Below the pieces are notes generated by a model. The model was not told the DNA's origin. It saw only the letters and a program-made list of their open reading frames with translations, and did not search any database. From positions 32,173 to 96,172 of the forward strand of contig CACYHW010000010.1 of the NCBI GenBank assembly GCA_902774335.1: 64,000 nucleotides of DNA. The letters run 5' to 3'. This stretch comes from an uncultured Bacteroidales bacterium (GTDB lineage: Bacteria > Bacteroidota > Bacteroidia > Bacteroidales > Bacteroidaceae). A program made the position numbers and the translations under genes. Shown one piece after another: positions 24,931 to 33,435 of this stretch; position 1 is the first letter of the stretch; the number at the start of each line of letters is the position of its first letter.

Positions 24931-26342
24931 AGACCAAGTTCACACAGGACCTTACAGATCTGGTCCTGAACCTTTCTTGAGGGTGCCATCTTAACGGCGC
25001 CCTCATTCATTATGCAGAACGCCAGGTCACGACCGTCGGCTGTGCGTATGTAGCCGGCCAGGGTGCAGGAACCGGTTACCGAACCTGTCTTGGCGTGAAC
25101 CTTGTTAAGAGTGGTCTTGTCGTTCATACGGGTCTTAAGGGTACCGTCCACACCCGATATGGGAAGACTCTTGTAGAGTATCGTATAGAGATCGCGGTCC
25201 CTGTAAATGTATGTGAGCATGTCCACCATGAACTGCGGTGAGCAGAGGTCGTACATAGAGAGTCCGCATCCGTCCACTATGTTGAACGATGCCGAGAACA
25301 TGCCGAACTTACGCTCCACAAAGTTCTGGAGAAACTTGGAGGCCGACTTGAACGATACCTCCTTGGGCTGCTGGATACGGCCTGTCTGAAGGAACATGGC
25401 CTCGGCAAAAAGGTTGTTGCTCTCCTTGAGAGCCTCCTTGATTATTGCGGGCAGGTCATGTGATACGACCGACAGTTCACGGGCCATGACAGGGCAGGTT
25501 CCCAGTCCGTATTTGCCGTAGCTGATGCCGGCCTCGTCCAGATACTGGCGGAACAGCGAGAAGGTGAAATCGGCCGATCCCACCACGCTCAGGTCAGTTG
25601 ACTGGCGGCGCTTGCAGTTACCCTCCACAACTATGGTGTTGTCGTTGTTCATCCAGTCGCGGGTGATGGTCAGGGGACCTAAGGTGTTATCCTGCGTCCT
25701 GGCCTTGTTTATCACCTTTACGTATGTGTTTGAGGGGTAAATGTTCACAATGGGAGCCTCACCCTTGGAGGTGGGCTTGACCTCAATGCCCACAAATCCC
25801 TGATGAACCATCAGAGGAGATATGTAAGGCTGGAAACTGGCAGGTGCGTCATCCCAGCACCAGCCCGATGCCCAGTATGTGGAATCCATGATGGAGACAT
25901 CGGCATAGACCGTTCCGTTTATGCGCTTGACTCCCGCTTTCCTGAGGTCGCTCACCATGCTGCGCAGCTCATGCTCGTTAAGCGACGGATCCAGTCCTCC
26001 CACAAGGTACAGGTTACCGTTCAGCACGCTGTCCTTGGTGATCTCACCCTGTGTCCTGAGGGTGGTCTTGAACTTGTAGCCGGCACCCAGTGAAGAGAGT
26101 GCGGTGACAGAGGTGATTACCTTCTGGACCGATGCCGGGCGGCACATTATCTTTTCGCGGTAGGCGTAAAGCGTAGTATCGTTGGTAAGGTCATAGACCA
26201 TCAGGGCTATATCCGTTCCTTCGGGCAACCCCTCGTATATGATCTGGTCGATGGACTCGGTAAGCGAATCCATATCGGCACTGTAGGCTGCAGGGCCGAA
26301 TGTCGTGAGAATGGTCAGTAAAAGATATCTGAAAGTTTTCAT
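24927..26342 (-). CDS. dacB: D-alanyl-D-alanine carboxypeptidase/endopeptidase, PBP4 type (S13)
   Basis: A 471-residue secreted enzyme with a signal peptide ending near AYSAD. The active-site serine lies in SVQK (71-74), the second motif SNN is in KESNNLFAE, and the third is KTG in VHAKTGSV; together they define peptidase family S13. It trims or hydrolyses peptidoglycan cross-links in the periplasm. The ATG at 26342 is chosen; the in-frame TTG at 26348 would overlap the upstream gene. It starts two bases after the radical SAM gene ends, so the two form an operon. Its 3' end overlaps the opposing CE4 gene by four bases. Confidence 0.93.
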   Translation of the reverse strand: MKTFRYLLLTILTTFGPAAYSADMDSLTESIDQIIYEGLPEGTDIALMVYDLTNDTTLYAYREKIMCRPASVQKVITSVTALSSLGAGYKFKTTLRTQGEITKDSVLNGNLYLVGGLDPSLNEHELRSMVSDLRKAGVKRINGTVYADVSIMDSTYWASGWCWDDAPASFQPYISPLMVHQGFVGIEVKPTSKGEAPIVNIYPSNTYVKVINKARTQDNTLGPLTITRDWMNNDNTIVVEGNCKRRQSTDLSVVGSADFTFSLFRQYLDEAGISYGKYGLGTCPVMARELSVVSHDLPAIIKEALKESNNLFAEAMFLQTGRIQQPKEVSFKSASKFLQNFVERKFGMFSASFNIVDGCGLSMYDLCSPQFMVDMLTYIYRDRDLYTILYKSLPISGVDGTLKTRMNDKTTLNKVHAKTGSVTGSCTLAGYIRTADGRDLAFCIMNEGAVKMAPSRKVQDQICKVLCELGL

Positions 26343-26344
26343 GT

Positions 26345-27121
26345 TCAATAGGATACCGATGTTTCAATTCCGTTTGCCCTGAGCATTCCGGCTATGCGGT
26401 CAAGTTGCTCACGGCTGGCTTTCTTCAGGGTGCTGACAGGTGTCTCGCGGTCCACGGTGTAGATCATAACCTGGCTGGGGGCTATCTTCTTTACCGTCTC
26501 AATCCACGGAAGTACATACCTGTCGGTGGTGTTGTCCATGTCACGTCCGTCAAGTGTGCCTGTCAGGAACATGGTCTGTATAATGACATGTCCCTTGAAA
26601 TCACACAGAGCCTTTATTATGGCATCCAGGTCGTAATGGCCCACCGGGCAGTCTATGAGCCGGATGTAATCCATATCCACGGTGTCCAGCTTCTGGATGT
26701 TGTTATCCAGCTTGAGCAGTGCCTTGAATATGGCGGGATCGGTCACGCGGGTTCCGTTGCTCAGCACGCTCACCTTGGCCTGCGGGAAGAACTCGTCACG
26801 CAGTGCCACCACATCGTCCACAATACCGGGAAACTCCGGATTGGCGGTGGGCTCGCCGTTGCCGGCAAAGGTAAGAACATTGGGCTCGGGACCGTTGGCC
26901 TTCATATCCTCCAGGGTGGCACGAAGCACATCATAGACCTCCTTCCTGGTGGGACGGTGATGCTTGGGATGATGGGTGCCGTTACGTCCGCACTCGCAAT
27001 AGATGCAGTCAAAAGTACATATCTTACCGTCGGCAGGCATAAGGTTGATACCTAACGACACTCCCAGACGACGGCTGTGAACGGGTCCGAAAACCGGTGA
27101 ACTGTATAGCACTGTTGACAT
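26345..27121 (-). CDS. Radical SAM protein
   Basis: A 258-residue protein. The [4Fe-4S] cluster motif CTFDCIYC has cysteines at 35, 39 and 42, in CxxxCxxC spacing, followed by TFAGNGEPTANPEF, the GGEP-like SAM-binding motif. The layout FGPVHSRRLGVSLGIN at the N-terminus resembles the group of uncharacterised radical SAM proteins conserved in Bacteroidota. The reaction is unknown. It is the first gene of a two-gene operon with dacB, with no obvious biochemical link. Confidence 0.88.
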   Translation of the reverse strand: MSTVLYSSPVFGPVHSRRLGVSLGINLMPADGKICTFDCIYCECGRNGTHHPKHHRPTRKEVYDVLRATLEDMKANGPEPNVLTFAGNGEPTANPEFPGIVDDVVALRDEFFPQAKVSVLSNGTRVTDPAIFKALLKLDNNIQKLDTVDMDYIRLIDCPVGHYDLDAIIKALCDFKGHVIIQTMFLTGTLDGRDMDNTTDRYVLPWIETVKKIAPSQVMIYTVDRETPVSTLKKASREQLDRIAGMLRANGIETSVSY

Positions 27122-27147
27122 GACTTCTACCCTTTTTTAATCAACCG

Positions 27148-27183
27148 CAAAATTAGTCAATCGGCACGTACTTTGCAAAGATA
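27148..27183 (-). promoter_or_regulatory. Two candidate -7 boxes for the radical SAM-dacB operon
   Basis: On the minus strand TAATTTTG lies at 27155-27148 and TATCTTTG at 27183-27176, both matching TAnnTTTG. Either could drive the operon. The second is part of the palindrome CTTTGCAAAG at 27171-27180. Confidence 0.5.
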
Positions 27184-27193
27184 TTTTTAGCTC

Positions 27194-29203
27194 TCAGAAC
27201 TTGTGTATCAACTGCACTGAGATATCCTCCTTATGGCAGGCCTCTATGCGCTGCTGGGAGGAACTAATCTCATCGCGGTCGGTATAGAACAGGGAGCCTG
27301 CCTTGAGGTTGAACTGCATCCCGCCGCCCGTCCTCCACCTGAGTGTCAGGGCCAACCGCGCCCCCTTGCCCGAAAGCGTCATGTATCCGTACGAGTAACG
27401 CAGTCCGCTCTCATAGACCGATACGCTGCTGTCATGGCTGTCCGTATGGAAGACCGATGCGCTCACGTCAATATCCATCCTCTCCGACAGAAGACTGCGC
27501 GAGTAGCTGCCCGTAAGAGCCAGACCGTCAGATATGGGCTCCGCGATGAAATCATATCTGGAGAACTGCAGCAGCGTTTTGAGTTGGGCGCCCGATCGGC
27601 ACCGGTGTGTCCAGCGCACCCTGTACCTTCCGGTCCAGCAGTACTCCAGCTGCCCTGTGTACTTGCAGTCCTTCTGCTTGGATTTGAAGCGGGCCGTGGC
27701 ATAGAGCACATCACGACGGCCGGCGTTCCACTCCGTCTCCAAACGCAGCTCCATGCCGTTGCTGGGCTCCGATGCTCCGTATCTGGGCTCGGGATGCATA
27801 AAGAGGTCGGCATAGCCGCTCATCTTCAGGGCACGCCCGCTGTAGCTGAATCCCGTGAGCAGGCCTGTCTCATTCTGCACGCTTCCCTCGGCTACGGCAC
27901 TTGAGTGAAAGGCAAAATAACCGGGACTGTAGCATCGGAACAGCGAGGTGAGAGCCCACCCCTGCCCCAGCCTGAAGGTCTGCGAGCAGATAAGGGCAGG
28001 CCTGCTGTCGGCAACCGCCACCTCGGCGGCCAGCGCATACCGCCTGCGTCCCAGGGATATGTCGGCCGATGCTCCCCAGTAACGATCCTTTCCCTTGTAT
28101 GGCAGTGACAGGTGCTCATAGAGTGCCGTCCCTCCCAGACGCAAACCCCGGTAGCTGTAACGTACATTGGCCAACCATGTATCCATCCTCACGTTCCCTT
28201 TCTTGGACCACTCCAGCCCGGTGCGGTGCATGCCGTCCTGCTTGAAGGACCCTATCACGCTGTCTCCCTTGAGGGTGGCGTCCAGAGGAGTGTATGCCGC
28301 AGCCGCCGTGAAGGTCAGTCGCCCCTTACCCAACGCTATGCCGGCACCTCTCAGATAACCATACTCCTGGGTCGATGAATGAGGCCTGAGTCCCTGCGTG
28401 CTGCGTTGCATATCGGACAAGGCCATGCTCTTGCCCGTAGTGAACCCTCCGCCCATGAGCAGTCCGTATCCGAACTGCGCCTTGAAGATGCCCAATGCCA
28501 GTTCCCTGACCGCTCCAATATCCTTGAGGAACAGATAGGGCGACAGGAAATCATATCCTTTCACGTTTTTGCCACCGAACGGTTCGCCCGCGTCCTTATC
28601 GGCACACAACCCCGCCCTTATGCGGTTATGCCAGTTGAACGAGTAACGTACGGAGTGTGACAGACGGCTGCCCATATAGGCCCTGTTGGGATAACGCTCC
28701 AACTCCTGGGCCGAGTGGCTTCGGAACCCGTCCCTCAGGTAGAGCGGGATGTCCATGCGGAGCATCAGTTCGTTGCGTCCGTTCTGCAGTATCCTGTCCA
28801 GTTTGAACACCTCCTTTTGGGGTGGAGGATCACCTGCGTAGACAAACTGACGCAGCATGCGGCGCGTCTCATAGTCAAGGCTTCCCGTGAGCTGGAGCTC
28901 GCCTAAGGTCTTCATGGGGTCATGCATGTAGACATAGGCATGGATATCCTCTATCTGACTGTCGGTCAGGAAAGGGATACGGCGCAGTTCCTCCCTTGTG
29001 GCGGTGTTGATGTTAAGGGGTTCGCTGTGCAGCGACTCGTACATGATGAGTTGTTCCTCGCGGGCATCGGAGGAGATTTCTTCGTCGGCTGAGAGCAGCG
29101 TTTCAAGTACGCTCTCCCACTCCTGATCGGCCGAAAACTGGGGATAGGCCCGTACCGGACAGAGCGGCAGCACAAGCCAGGGGATTAACAATCTGGTCTT
29201 CAT
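27194..29203 (-). CDS. Secreted helix-hairpin-helix protein with predicted outer-membrane beta-barrel
   Basis: A 669-residue protein. A signal peptide (LLIPWLVLPLCPVRAYP) is followed by a ComEA-like helix-hairpin-helix region (LNINTATREELRRIPFLT, starting near residue 58). The rest, from about residue 150, alternates short amphipathic strands rich in Y, R, G and S and ends in VQLIHKF, a typical beta-barrel C-terminus. A DNA-binding-type motif at the periplasmic side of a barrel is unusual. The family is common in Bacteroidota but I know no proven function; DNA uptake or attachment is speculation. It is monocistronic. Confidence 0.8.
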   Translation of the reverse strand: MKTRLLIPWLVLPLCPVRAYPQFSADQEWESVLETLLSADEEISSDAREEQLIMYESLHSEPLNINTATREELRRIPFLTDSQIEDIHAYVYMHDPMKTLGELQLTGSLDYETRRMLRQFVYAGDPPPQKEVFKLDRILQNGRNELMLRMDIPLYLRDGFRSHSAQELERYPNRAYMGSRLSHSVRYSFNWHNRIRAGLCADKDAGEPFGGKNVKGYDFLSPYLFLKDIGAVRELALGIFKAQFGYGLLMGGGFTTGKSMALSDMQRSTQGLRPHSSTQEYGYLRGAGIALGKGRLTFTAAAAYTPLDATLKGDSVIGSFKQDGMHRTGLEWSKKGNVRMDTWLANVRYSYRGLRLGGTALYEHLSLPYKGKDRYWGASADISLGRRRYALAAEVAVADSRPALICSQTFRLGQGWALTSLFRCYSPGYFAFHSSAVAEGSVQNETGLLTGFSYSGRALKMSGYADLFMHPEPRYGASEPSNGMELRLETEWNAGRRDVLYATARFKSKQKDCKYTGQLEYCWTGRYRVRWTHRCRSGAQLKTLLQFSRYDFIAEPISDGLALTGSYSRSLLSERMDIDVSASVFHTDSHDSSVSVYESGLRYSYGYMTLSGKGARLALTLRWRTGGGMQFNLKAGSLFYTDRDEISSSQQRIEACHKEDISVQLIHKF

Positions 29204-29255
29204 AGTATATCATAAATGAATGGTATTAAATGGTGTTTTTCCGTAAACGGTTGTC

Positions 29256-29263
29256 CAAATATA
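29256..29263 (-). promoter_or_regulatory. Candidate -7 promoter box of the helix-hairpin-helix gene
   Basis: The minus strand reads TATATTTG, 52 bases upstream of the start codon, divergent from the box at 29285-29292. Confidence 0.55.
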
Positions 29264-29284
29264 CCACTAATTTGGCAGAATTGA

Positions 29285-29292
29285 TAATTTTG
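29285..29292 (+). promoter_or_regulatory. Candidate -7 promoter box of the DUF4294 gene
   Basis: TAATTTTG followed by CA matches TAnnTTTG. It ends only five bases before the ATG at 29298, so a transcript from it would be leaderless or nearly so. Confidence 0.5.
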
Positions 29293-29297
29293 CAGTC

Positions 29298-29909
29298 ATG
29301 AAACGTATCGTCATACTGTTGCTGGCCGTCATAGTGTGCATTCCCTCACTGTGCGCAGCGTCCGATAAGGACGACGACAAGCAGAAGCGGGTGAACATAG
29401 CACTCGCCACCATCGTCAACGGCGATACCATTCCCTCCTTTGAACTTATGGAGGTGACCATCTACGGCCGACGCACATTCTCCAACGCCCGCAAGCAGCG
29501 CAAATACGACAAGCTGACCCGCAACGTGATGAAGATGTATCCCATTGCGCTCGAGGTCAAGGCCATACTGGTGGAGACCTATCTCTACCTCCAGACGCTG
29601 CCCGATGACAAAGCCCGTGACGAACATCTTGAGAAGGTGGAGAAGGGAGTGTGGGACCAGTACTACCCCGTGATGCGCCGATGCACCCTGGCCCAGGGCA
29701 AGCTGCTCATAAAACTGATTGACCGCGAGTGCAACCAGACCAGCTTTGAGCTTATCCAGGCTTTCATCGGCGGATTCAAAGCCAAGTTCTACCAGACCTT
29801 TGCCGCACTCTTTGGTGCCTCACTCAAAAAACAGTATGATCCGGAGCATGACGAGGAGGATGCAATGATCGAAGAGATCATCTGGATGATAGACAACGAT
29901 ATGCTTTGA
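29298..29909 (+). CDS. DUF4294 domain protein, secreted
   Basis: A 203-residue protein with a clear signal peptide (IVILLLAVIVCIPSLCAAS). The mature part begins with NIALATIVNGDTIPSF and contains VTIYGRRTFSNARKQRKYDKL followed by a helical region rich in charged residues, which is the DUF4294 pattern found across Bacteroidota. The function is unknown; export to the periplasm is the only firm statement. It is followed closely by a promoter and ychF. The promoter box lies almost directly upstream of the ATG. Confidence 0.85.
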   Translation: MKRIVILLLAVIVCIPSLCAASDKDDDKQKRVNIALATIVNGDTIPSFELMEVTIYGRRTFSNARKQRKYDKLTRNVMKMYPIALEVKAILVETYLYLQTLPDDKARDEHLEKVEKGVWDQYYPVMRRCTLAQGKLLIKLIDRECNQTSFELIQAFIGGFKAKFYQTFAALFGASLKKQYDPEHDEEDAMIEEIIWMIDNDML

Positions 29910-29923
29910 ACGCGAAAAATCGC

Positions 29924-29931
29924 TATCTTTG
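29924..29931 (+). promoter_or_regulatory. Candidate -7 promoter box of ychF-lgt
   Basis: TATCTTTG followed by CA is a perfect TAnnTTTG box 28 bases upstream of the ychF ATG. TTTG at 29905-29908 might be the -33 box but the spacing of 15 is short. Confidence 0.65.
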
Positions 29932-29959
29932 CAACCGCTTATAAAAAATCTGATATAAA

Positions 29960-31060
29960 ATGGCATTGCAATGCGGCATAGTGGGCCTGCCCAACGTAGG
30001 TAAATCCACTCTTTTCAACTGTCTGTCCAGCGCCAAGGCGCAGGCAGCAAACTTCCCTTTCTGCACTATTGAACCCAACGTAGGTACCATCACCGTACCC
30101 GACGAGCGTCTGACCAAACTGGCCGAGTTGGTACATCCGGGACGTATCGTTCCCGCCACAGTCGAGATAGTCGACATAGCCGGACTGGTAAAGGGTGCCA
30201 GCAAGGGCGAGGGTCTGGGAAACAAGTTCCTGGGCAATATCCGTGAGTGCGATGCAATAATCCATGTGCTCCGCTGCTTTGACGACGAGAACGTGACACA
30301 TGTGGACGGTACCGTCAACCCCGTCCGTGACAAGGAGATAATAGACACCGAACTTCAGATAAAGGACCTGGAGACTATCGACCAGCGTCTGCAGAAGGTT
30401 GCCAAGCAGGCAGCAGTCGGTGACAAGCAGGCCAAGATTGTATGTGACGTGCTTAACGCATACCGCGATGTGCTGCTGCAGGGCAAATCGGCCCGCACCG
30501 TAACCTTTGACTCCAAGGACGAGGAGAAGATTGCGCATGACCTTTTCCTGCTCACCTCAAAACCCGTGCTCTATGTATGCAACGTGGACGAGGGCAGCGT
30601 AAAGACTGGCAACGCATATGTGGAGCAGGTTCGTCAGGCCATCAAGGACGAGAACGCACAGCTTCTGGTGATAGCTGCCAAGACCGAGAGTGAGATAGCC
30701 GAGCTGGAGAGCTACGAGGACCGCCAGATGTTCCTCGAGGAGCTGGGTCTGGAGGAGTCGGGTGTTAACCGTCTGGTAAAATCGGCTTTCAGCCTGCTCA
30801 ATCTGGAGACATTCATCACCGCCGGACCTATGGAGGTCAAGGCATGGACATACCGCAAGGGTTGGAAGGCACCGCAGTGCGCAGGTGTTATCCACACCGA
30901 CTTTGAGAAGGGATTCATCCGCGCCGAGGTCATCAAGTACAACGACTACGTGGAGCTGGGTTCCGAGGCAGCCGTACGCGATGCCGGCAAACTCTATGTC
31001 GAGGGTAAGGACTATGTTGTTGAGGACGGTGACATAATGCACTTCCGATTCAACGTATAA
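29960..31060 (+). CDS. ychF: Redox-regulated ATPase YchF (OLA1 family)
   Basis: A 366-residue Obg-like P-loop protein. The Walker A motif is GLPNVGKST (9-17), switch region PFCTIEPNVG follows, and the G4-like position reads CNVDEG, consistent with the relaxed nucleotide specificity that lets YchF prefer ATP. The C-terminal TGS domain (AWTYRKGWKAPQCAG, HTDFEKGFIRAE) is intact. The protein associates with ribosomes and modulates translation and stress responses. It is followed after 12 bases by lgt, so the two are cotranscribed. Confidence 0.96.
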   Translation: MALQCGIVGLPNVGKSTLFNCLSSAKAQAANFPFCTIEPNVGTITVPDERLTKLAELVHPGRIVPATVEIVDIAGLVKGASKGEGLGNKFLGNIRECDAIIHVLRCFDDENVTHVDGTVNPVRDKEIIDTELQIKDLETIDQRLQKVAKQAAVGDKQAKIVCDVLNAYRDVLLQGKSARTVTFDSKDEEKIAHDLFLLTSKPVLYVCNVDEGSVKTGNAYVEQVRQAIKDENAQLLVIAAKTESEIAELESYEDRQMFLEELGLEESGVNRLVKSAFSLLNLETFITAGPMEVKAWTYRKGWKAPQCAGVIHTDFEKGFIRAEVIKYNDYVELGSEAAVRDAGKLYVEGKDYVVEDGDIMHFRFNV

Positions 31061-31072
31061 AACCTTTCCGCT

Positions 31073-31936
31073 ATGGATACCTTTCTTGCAGTAATCTGGA
31101 ATCCCGACACCGAACTGTGCCGTCTGTTCGGCTGGCTCCCCATCCGATACTACTCCCTCTGCTGGATCATCGGACTGGTTGCCGCCTACCTCATTGTGAG
31201 GAAACTCTACAGGAACCGCGGCATCAAGGACGAGATTTACGAGCCTCTGTTCCTCTACTGCTTCATAGGTATTCTGGCCGGGGCCCGTCTTGGTCACTGT
31301 ATCTTCTATGAGCCGGAAAACTATCTGACCAGCTTCAAGGGAATAGTCGAGATGCTTCTCCCCATAAGATTCCTGCCCCAGGGCGGCTGGCAACTGTCAG
31401 GCTACAGCGGTCTGGCCAGTCACGGCGGCACCATTGGAATCATCATAGCCATGATTCTCTATTGCCGCAAGTACAAGGTCAAGATTCTGGAGTGCATCGA
31501 CATGGTCTGCGTGGCTACCCCGCTTACCGCAGCCTGCATCCGTCTGGGCAACCTGATGAACTCCGAGATTGTGGGTAAAGCCACCGGAACCGACTGGGGA
31601 TTCATATTTGTCCAGAACTACTACCTGAACGGTAACAACGTATATGTACCGGAGGATTTTCCGCGTCATCCGGCACAGCTCTACGAGGCAATAGCATACA
31701 TCATAATCTTTATAGCCATCCTCCTTATCTACCGCCGTCACAAGGAGAAGATTGGAACGGGATTCTACTTTGGATTCTGCATAGCCGCCATCTTTGCATT
31801 CCGTTTCTTCATTGAGTTCTGCAAGGAGGTACAGGTGGACTTTGAAGAGGGCATGGCCCTTGACATGGGACAGCTGCTGAGCATTCCGTTTGTGGTGGCC
31901 GGTGTATGGCTCATACTCCGTTCGTATAAAAAATAA
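31073..31936 (+). CDS. lgt: Prolipoprotein diacylglyceryl transferase
   Basis: A 287-residue inner-membrane enzyme with about seven hydrophobic helices. It transfers a diacylglyceryl group from phosphatidylglycerol to the lipobox cysteine of prolipoproteins. The family signature CIRLGNLMNSEIVG holds the essential arginine and asparagine, and GLASHGGTIG carries the conserved histidine. HPAQLYEA near residue 202 is also diagnostic. It supplies the modification needed by lipoproteins such as the M49 peptidase in this window. Confidence 0.95.
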   Translation: MDTFLAVIWNPDTELCRLFGWLPIRYYSLCWIIGLVAAYLIVRKLYRNRGIKDEIYEPLFLYCFIGILAGARLGHCIFYEPENYLTSFKGIVEMLLPIRFLPQGGWQLSGYSGLASHGGTIGIIIAMILYCRKYKVKILECIDMVCVATPLTAACIRLGNLMNSEIVGKATGTDWGFIFVQNYYLNGNNVYVPEDFPRHPAQLYEAIAYIIIFIAILLIYRRHKEKIGTGFYFGFCIAAIFAFRFFIEFCKEVQVDFEEGMALDMGQLLSIPFVVAGVWLILRSYKK

Positions 31937-31947
31937 ACGGGGTTTAT

Positions 31948-31978
31948 TTTGTTCTCCTCTCGGCTTGCATTATCTTTA
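31948..31978 (+). promoter_or_regulatory. Candidate promoter of the glutamate symporter gene
   Basis: TTTG at 31948-31951 and TATCTTTA at 31971-31978, 19 bases apart, fit the Bacteroidales -33/-7 layout with one deviation in the last base. Confidence 0.5.
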
Positions 31979-32004
31979 CGAGTCTATTGGAAAAAACGTA
32001 GGTT

Positions 32005-33420
32005 ATGATACTATCTTCAAACGGTATAGCAGTGACCTCTTTCGCTGCGCCTGAGGTTTGGGCTACTCTCATACAGGTCTTTATCGTGGCTCTGGCAGTC
32101 CTTGCCGGTAATGTGCTGCGCCGCAAAGTAAAACTGCTGCGCCGCAGTCTTATCCCCACAGCACTCCTGGGCGGTCTTATCATACTGCTCTTCAAACTGT
32201 GGCCCGCCTTCAACGGAATCATAGACAAGAGGTTCATGGAGACCGTGACCTATCACGCCCTTGCACTGGGCTTCATAGCCATGTCGCTCCGCCAGTCAAA
32301 GGAGACCGACCGCGCCAACACAAGGACGGTGATCGACACCGGTACCCTTACGGTTGCCACATATATGGTGCAGGGTATCATCGGACTCCTTATAACAATC
32401 CCCATGTTCCTTTGGTGGAGGAATCCCGAAGCCGGACGTGACATATTCTACTCCAGCGGACTGCTGCTTCCCATGGGTTACGGACAGGGTCCCGGCCAGG
32501 CACTTAACTTCGGTACCATCTACCAGCTTGGCGCTGCCGACCAGGGAATCAACTTCCACGGCATTGACTTCGGACTCTCCATCGCTACCATAGGTTTCCT
32601 GGTAGGAAGCATTGTGGGAGTCGTATACATGAATATCCTGAACAGCCGCAAGAAACTCTCCATACATGAGAATGCGTCCGAATCAAAGCACACCCTCAAG
32701 GATTACGAGCAGAAGGATGACCTGCCCCATTCCGAGTCGGTGGACAAGCTCACAATCGTGGTAAGCATAGTGCTGCTCACATATTTCCTGGTCTATCTGC
32801 TTATGTCGTTCATTGGCGGTCTTGACCTGGGCAACTTCGGTGAGAAGACACTCAAGCCTCTGGTTTACGGATTCAATTTCTTCTGGGGCATCCTGTTCGG
32901 ATCGCTTGTCAAGATAGTTATCCGTGCTCTGCGCAAGAGAGGATGGATGACCCGCGAGTATCTGAACGAGTTCCTGCTCAACCGCGTGAGCGGCATCTGT
33001 TTTGACGTTATGATAGTGGCCGGTACAGCTGCCATCAGCTTTGAGAACCTCAAGGCAATATGGCTGCCCCTGACCATCATCTGCATACTGGGCGCCATGA
33101 TATCATTCTTCTATATAAGATGGGTAGCGCTCCGCATCTATCCGGGCTACGGATACGAGGGATTCTTCTCCATGTTCGGAATGCTTACCGGTACCGCCAG
33201 CAACGGTATGATACTGCTGCGCGAGATCGATCCGCGATACGAGACTCCCGCCGCCAACAACCTGGTACTCCAGAACATACCGGCCATGGCAATGGGATTC
33301 CCCATACTGCTTCTGCTGGGCTTTGCCCCCAAGAGCCTTAACGCCACACTGATAACACTGGGAATCCTGGTTGTACTGTTTGTGATGGCAACCCTATTCC
33401 TTTTCCGTAAACGCAAATAA
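32005..33420 (+). CDS. Sodium/glutamate symporter (GltS/ESS family)
   Basis: A 471-residue membrane protein with about 11 to 12 helices in two inverted halves. Features are VLAGNVLRRKVKLLRRSLIPTALLGG-like text near the N-terminus, the re-entrant loop LLPMGYGQGPGQALNFG in the first half and MFGMLTGTASNGMILL in the second, typical of the ESS family that imports glutamate with sodium. Glutamate as substrate follows from the family; related members may carry other anions. It ends 15 bases before mutS, so readthrough into mutS is likely. Confidence 0.85.
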   Translation: MILSSNGIAVTSFAAPEVWATLIQVFIVALAVLAGNVLRRKVKLLRRSLIPTALLGGLIILLFKLWPAFNGIIDKRFMETVTYHALALGFIAMSLRQSKETDRANTRTVIDTGTLTVATYMVQGIIGLLITIPMFLWWRNPEAGRDIFYSSGLLLPMGYGQGPGQALNFGTIYQLGAADQGINFHGIDFGLSIATIGFLVGSIVGVVYMNILNSRKKLSIHENASESKHTLKDYEQKDDLPHSESVDKLTIVVSIVLLTYFLVYLLMSFIGGLDLGNFGEKTLKPLVYGFNFFWGILFGSLVKIVIRALRKRGWMTREYLNEFLLNRVSGICFDVMIVAGTAAISFENLKAIWLPLTIICILGAMISFFYIRWVALRIYPGYGYEGFFSMFGMLTGTASNGMILLREIDPRYETPAANNLVLQNIPAMAMGFPILLLLGFAPKSLNATLITLGILVVLFVMATLFLFRKRK

Positions 33421-33435
33421 CTATTTCCGCACAGA

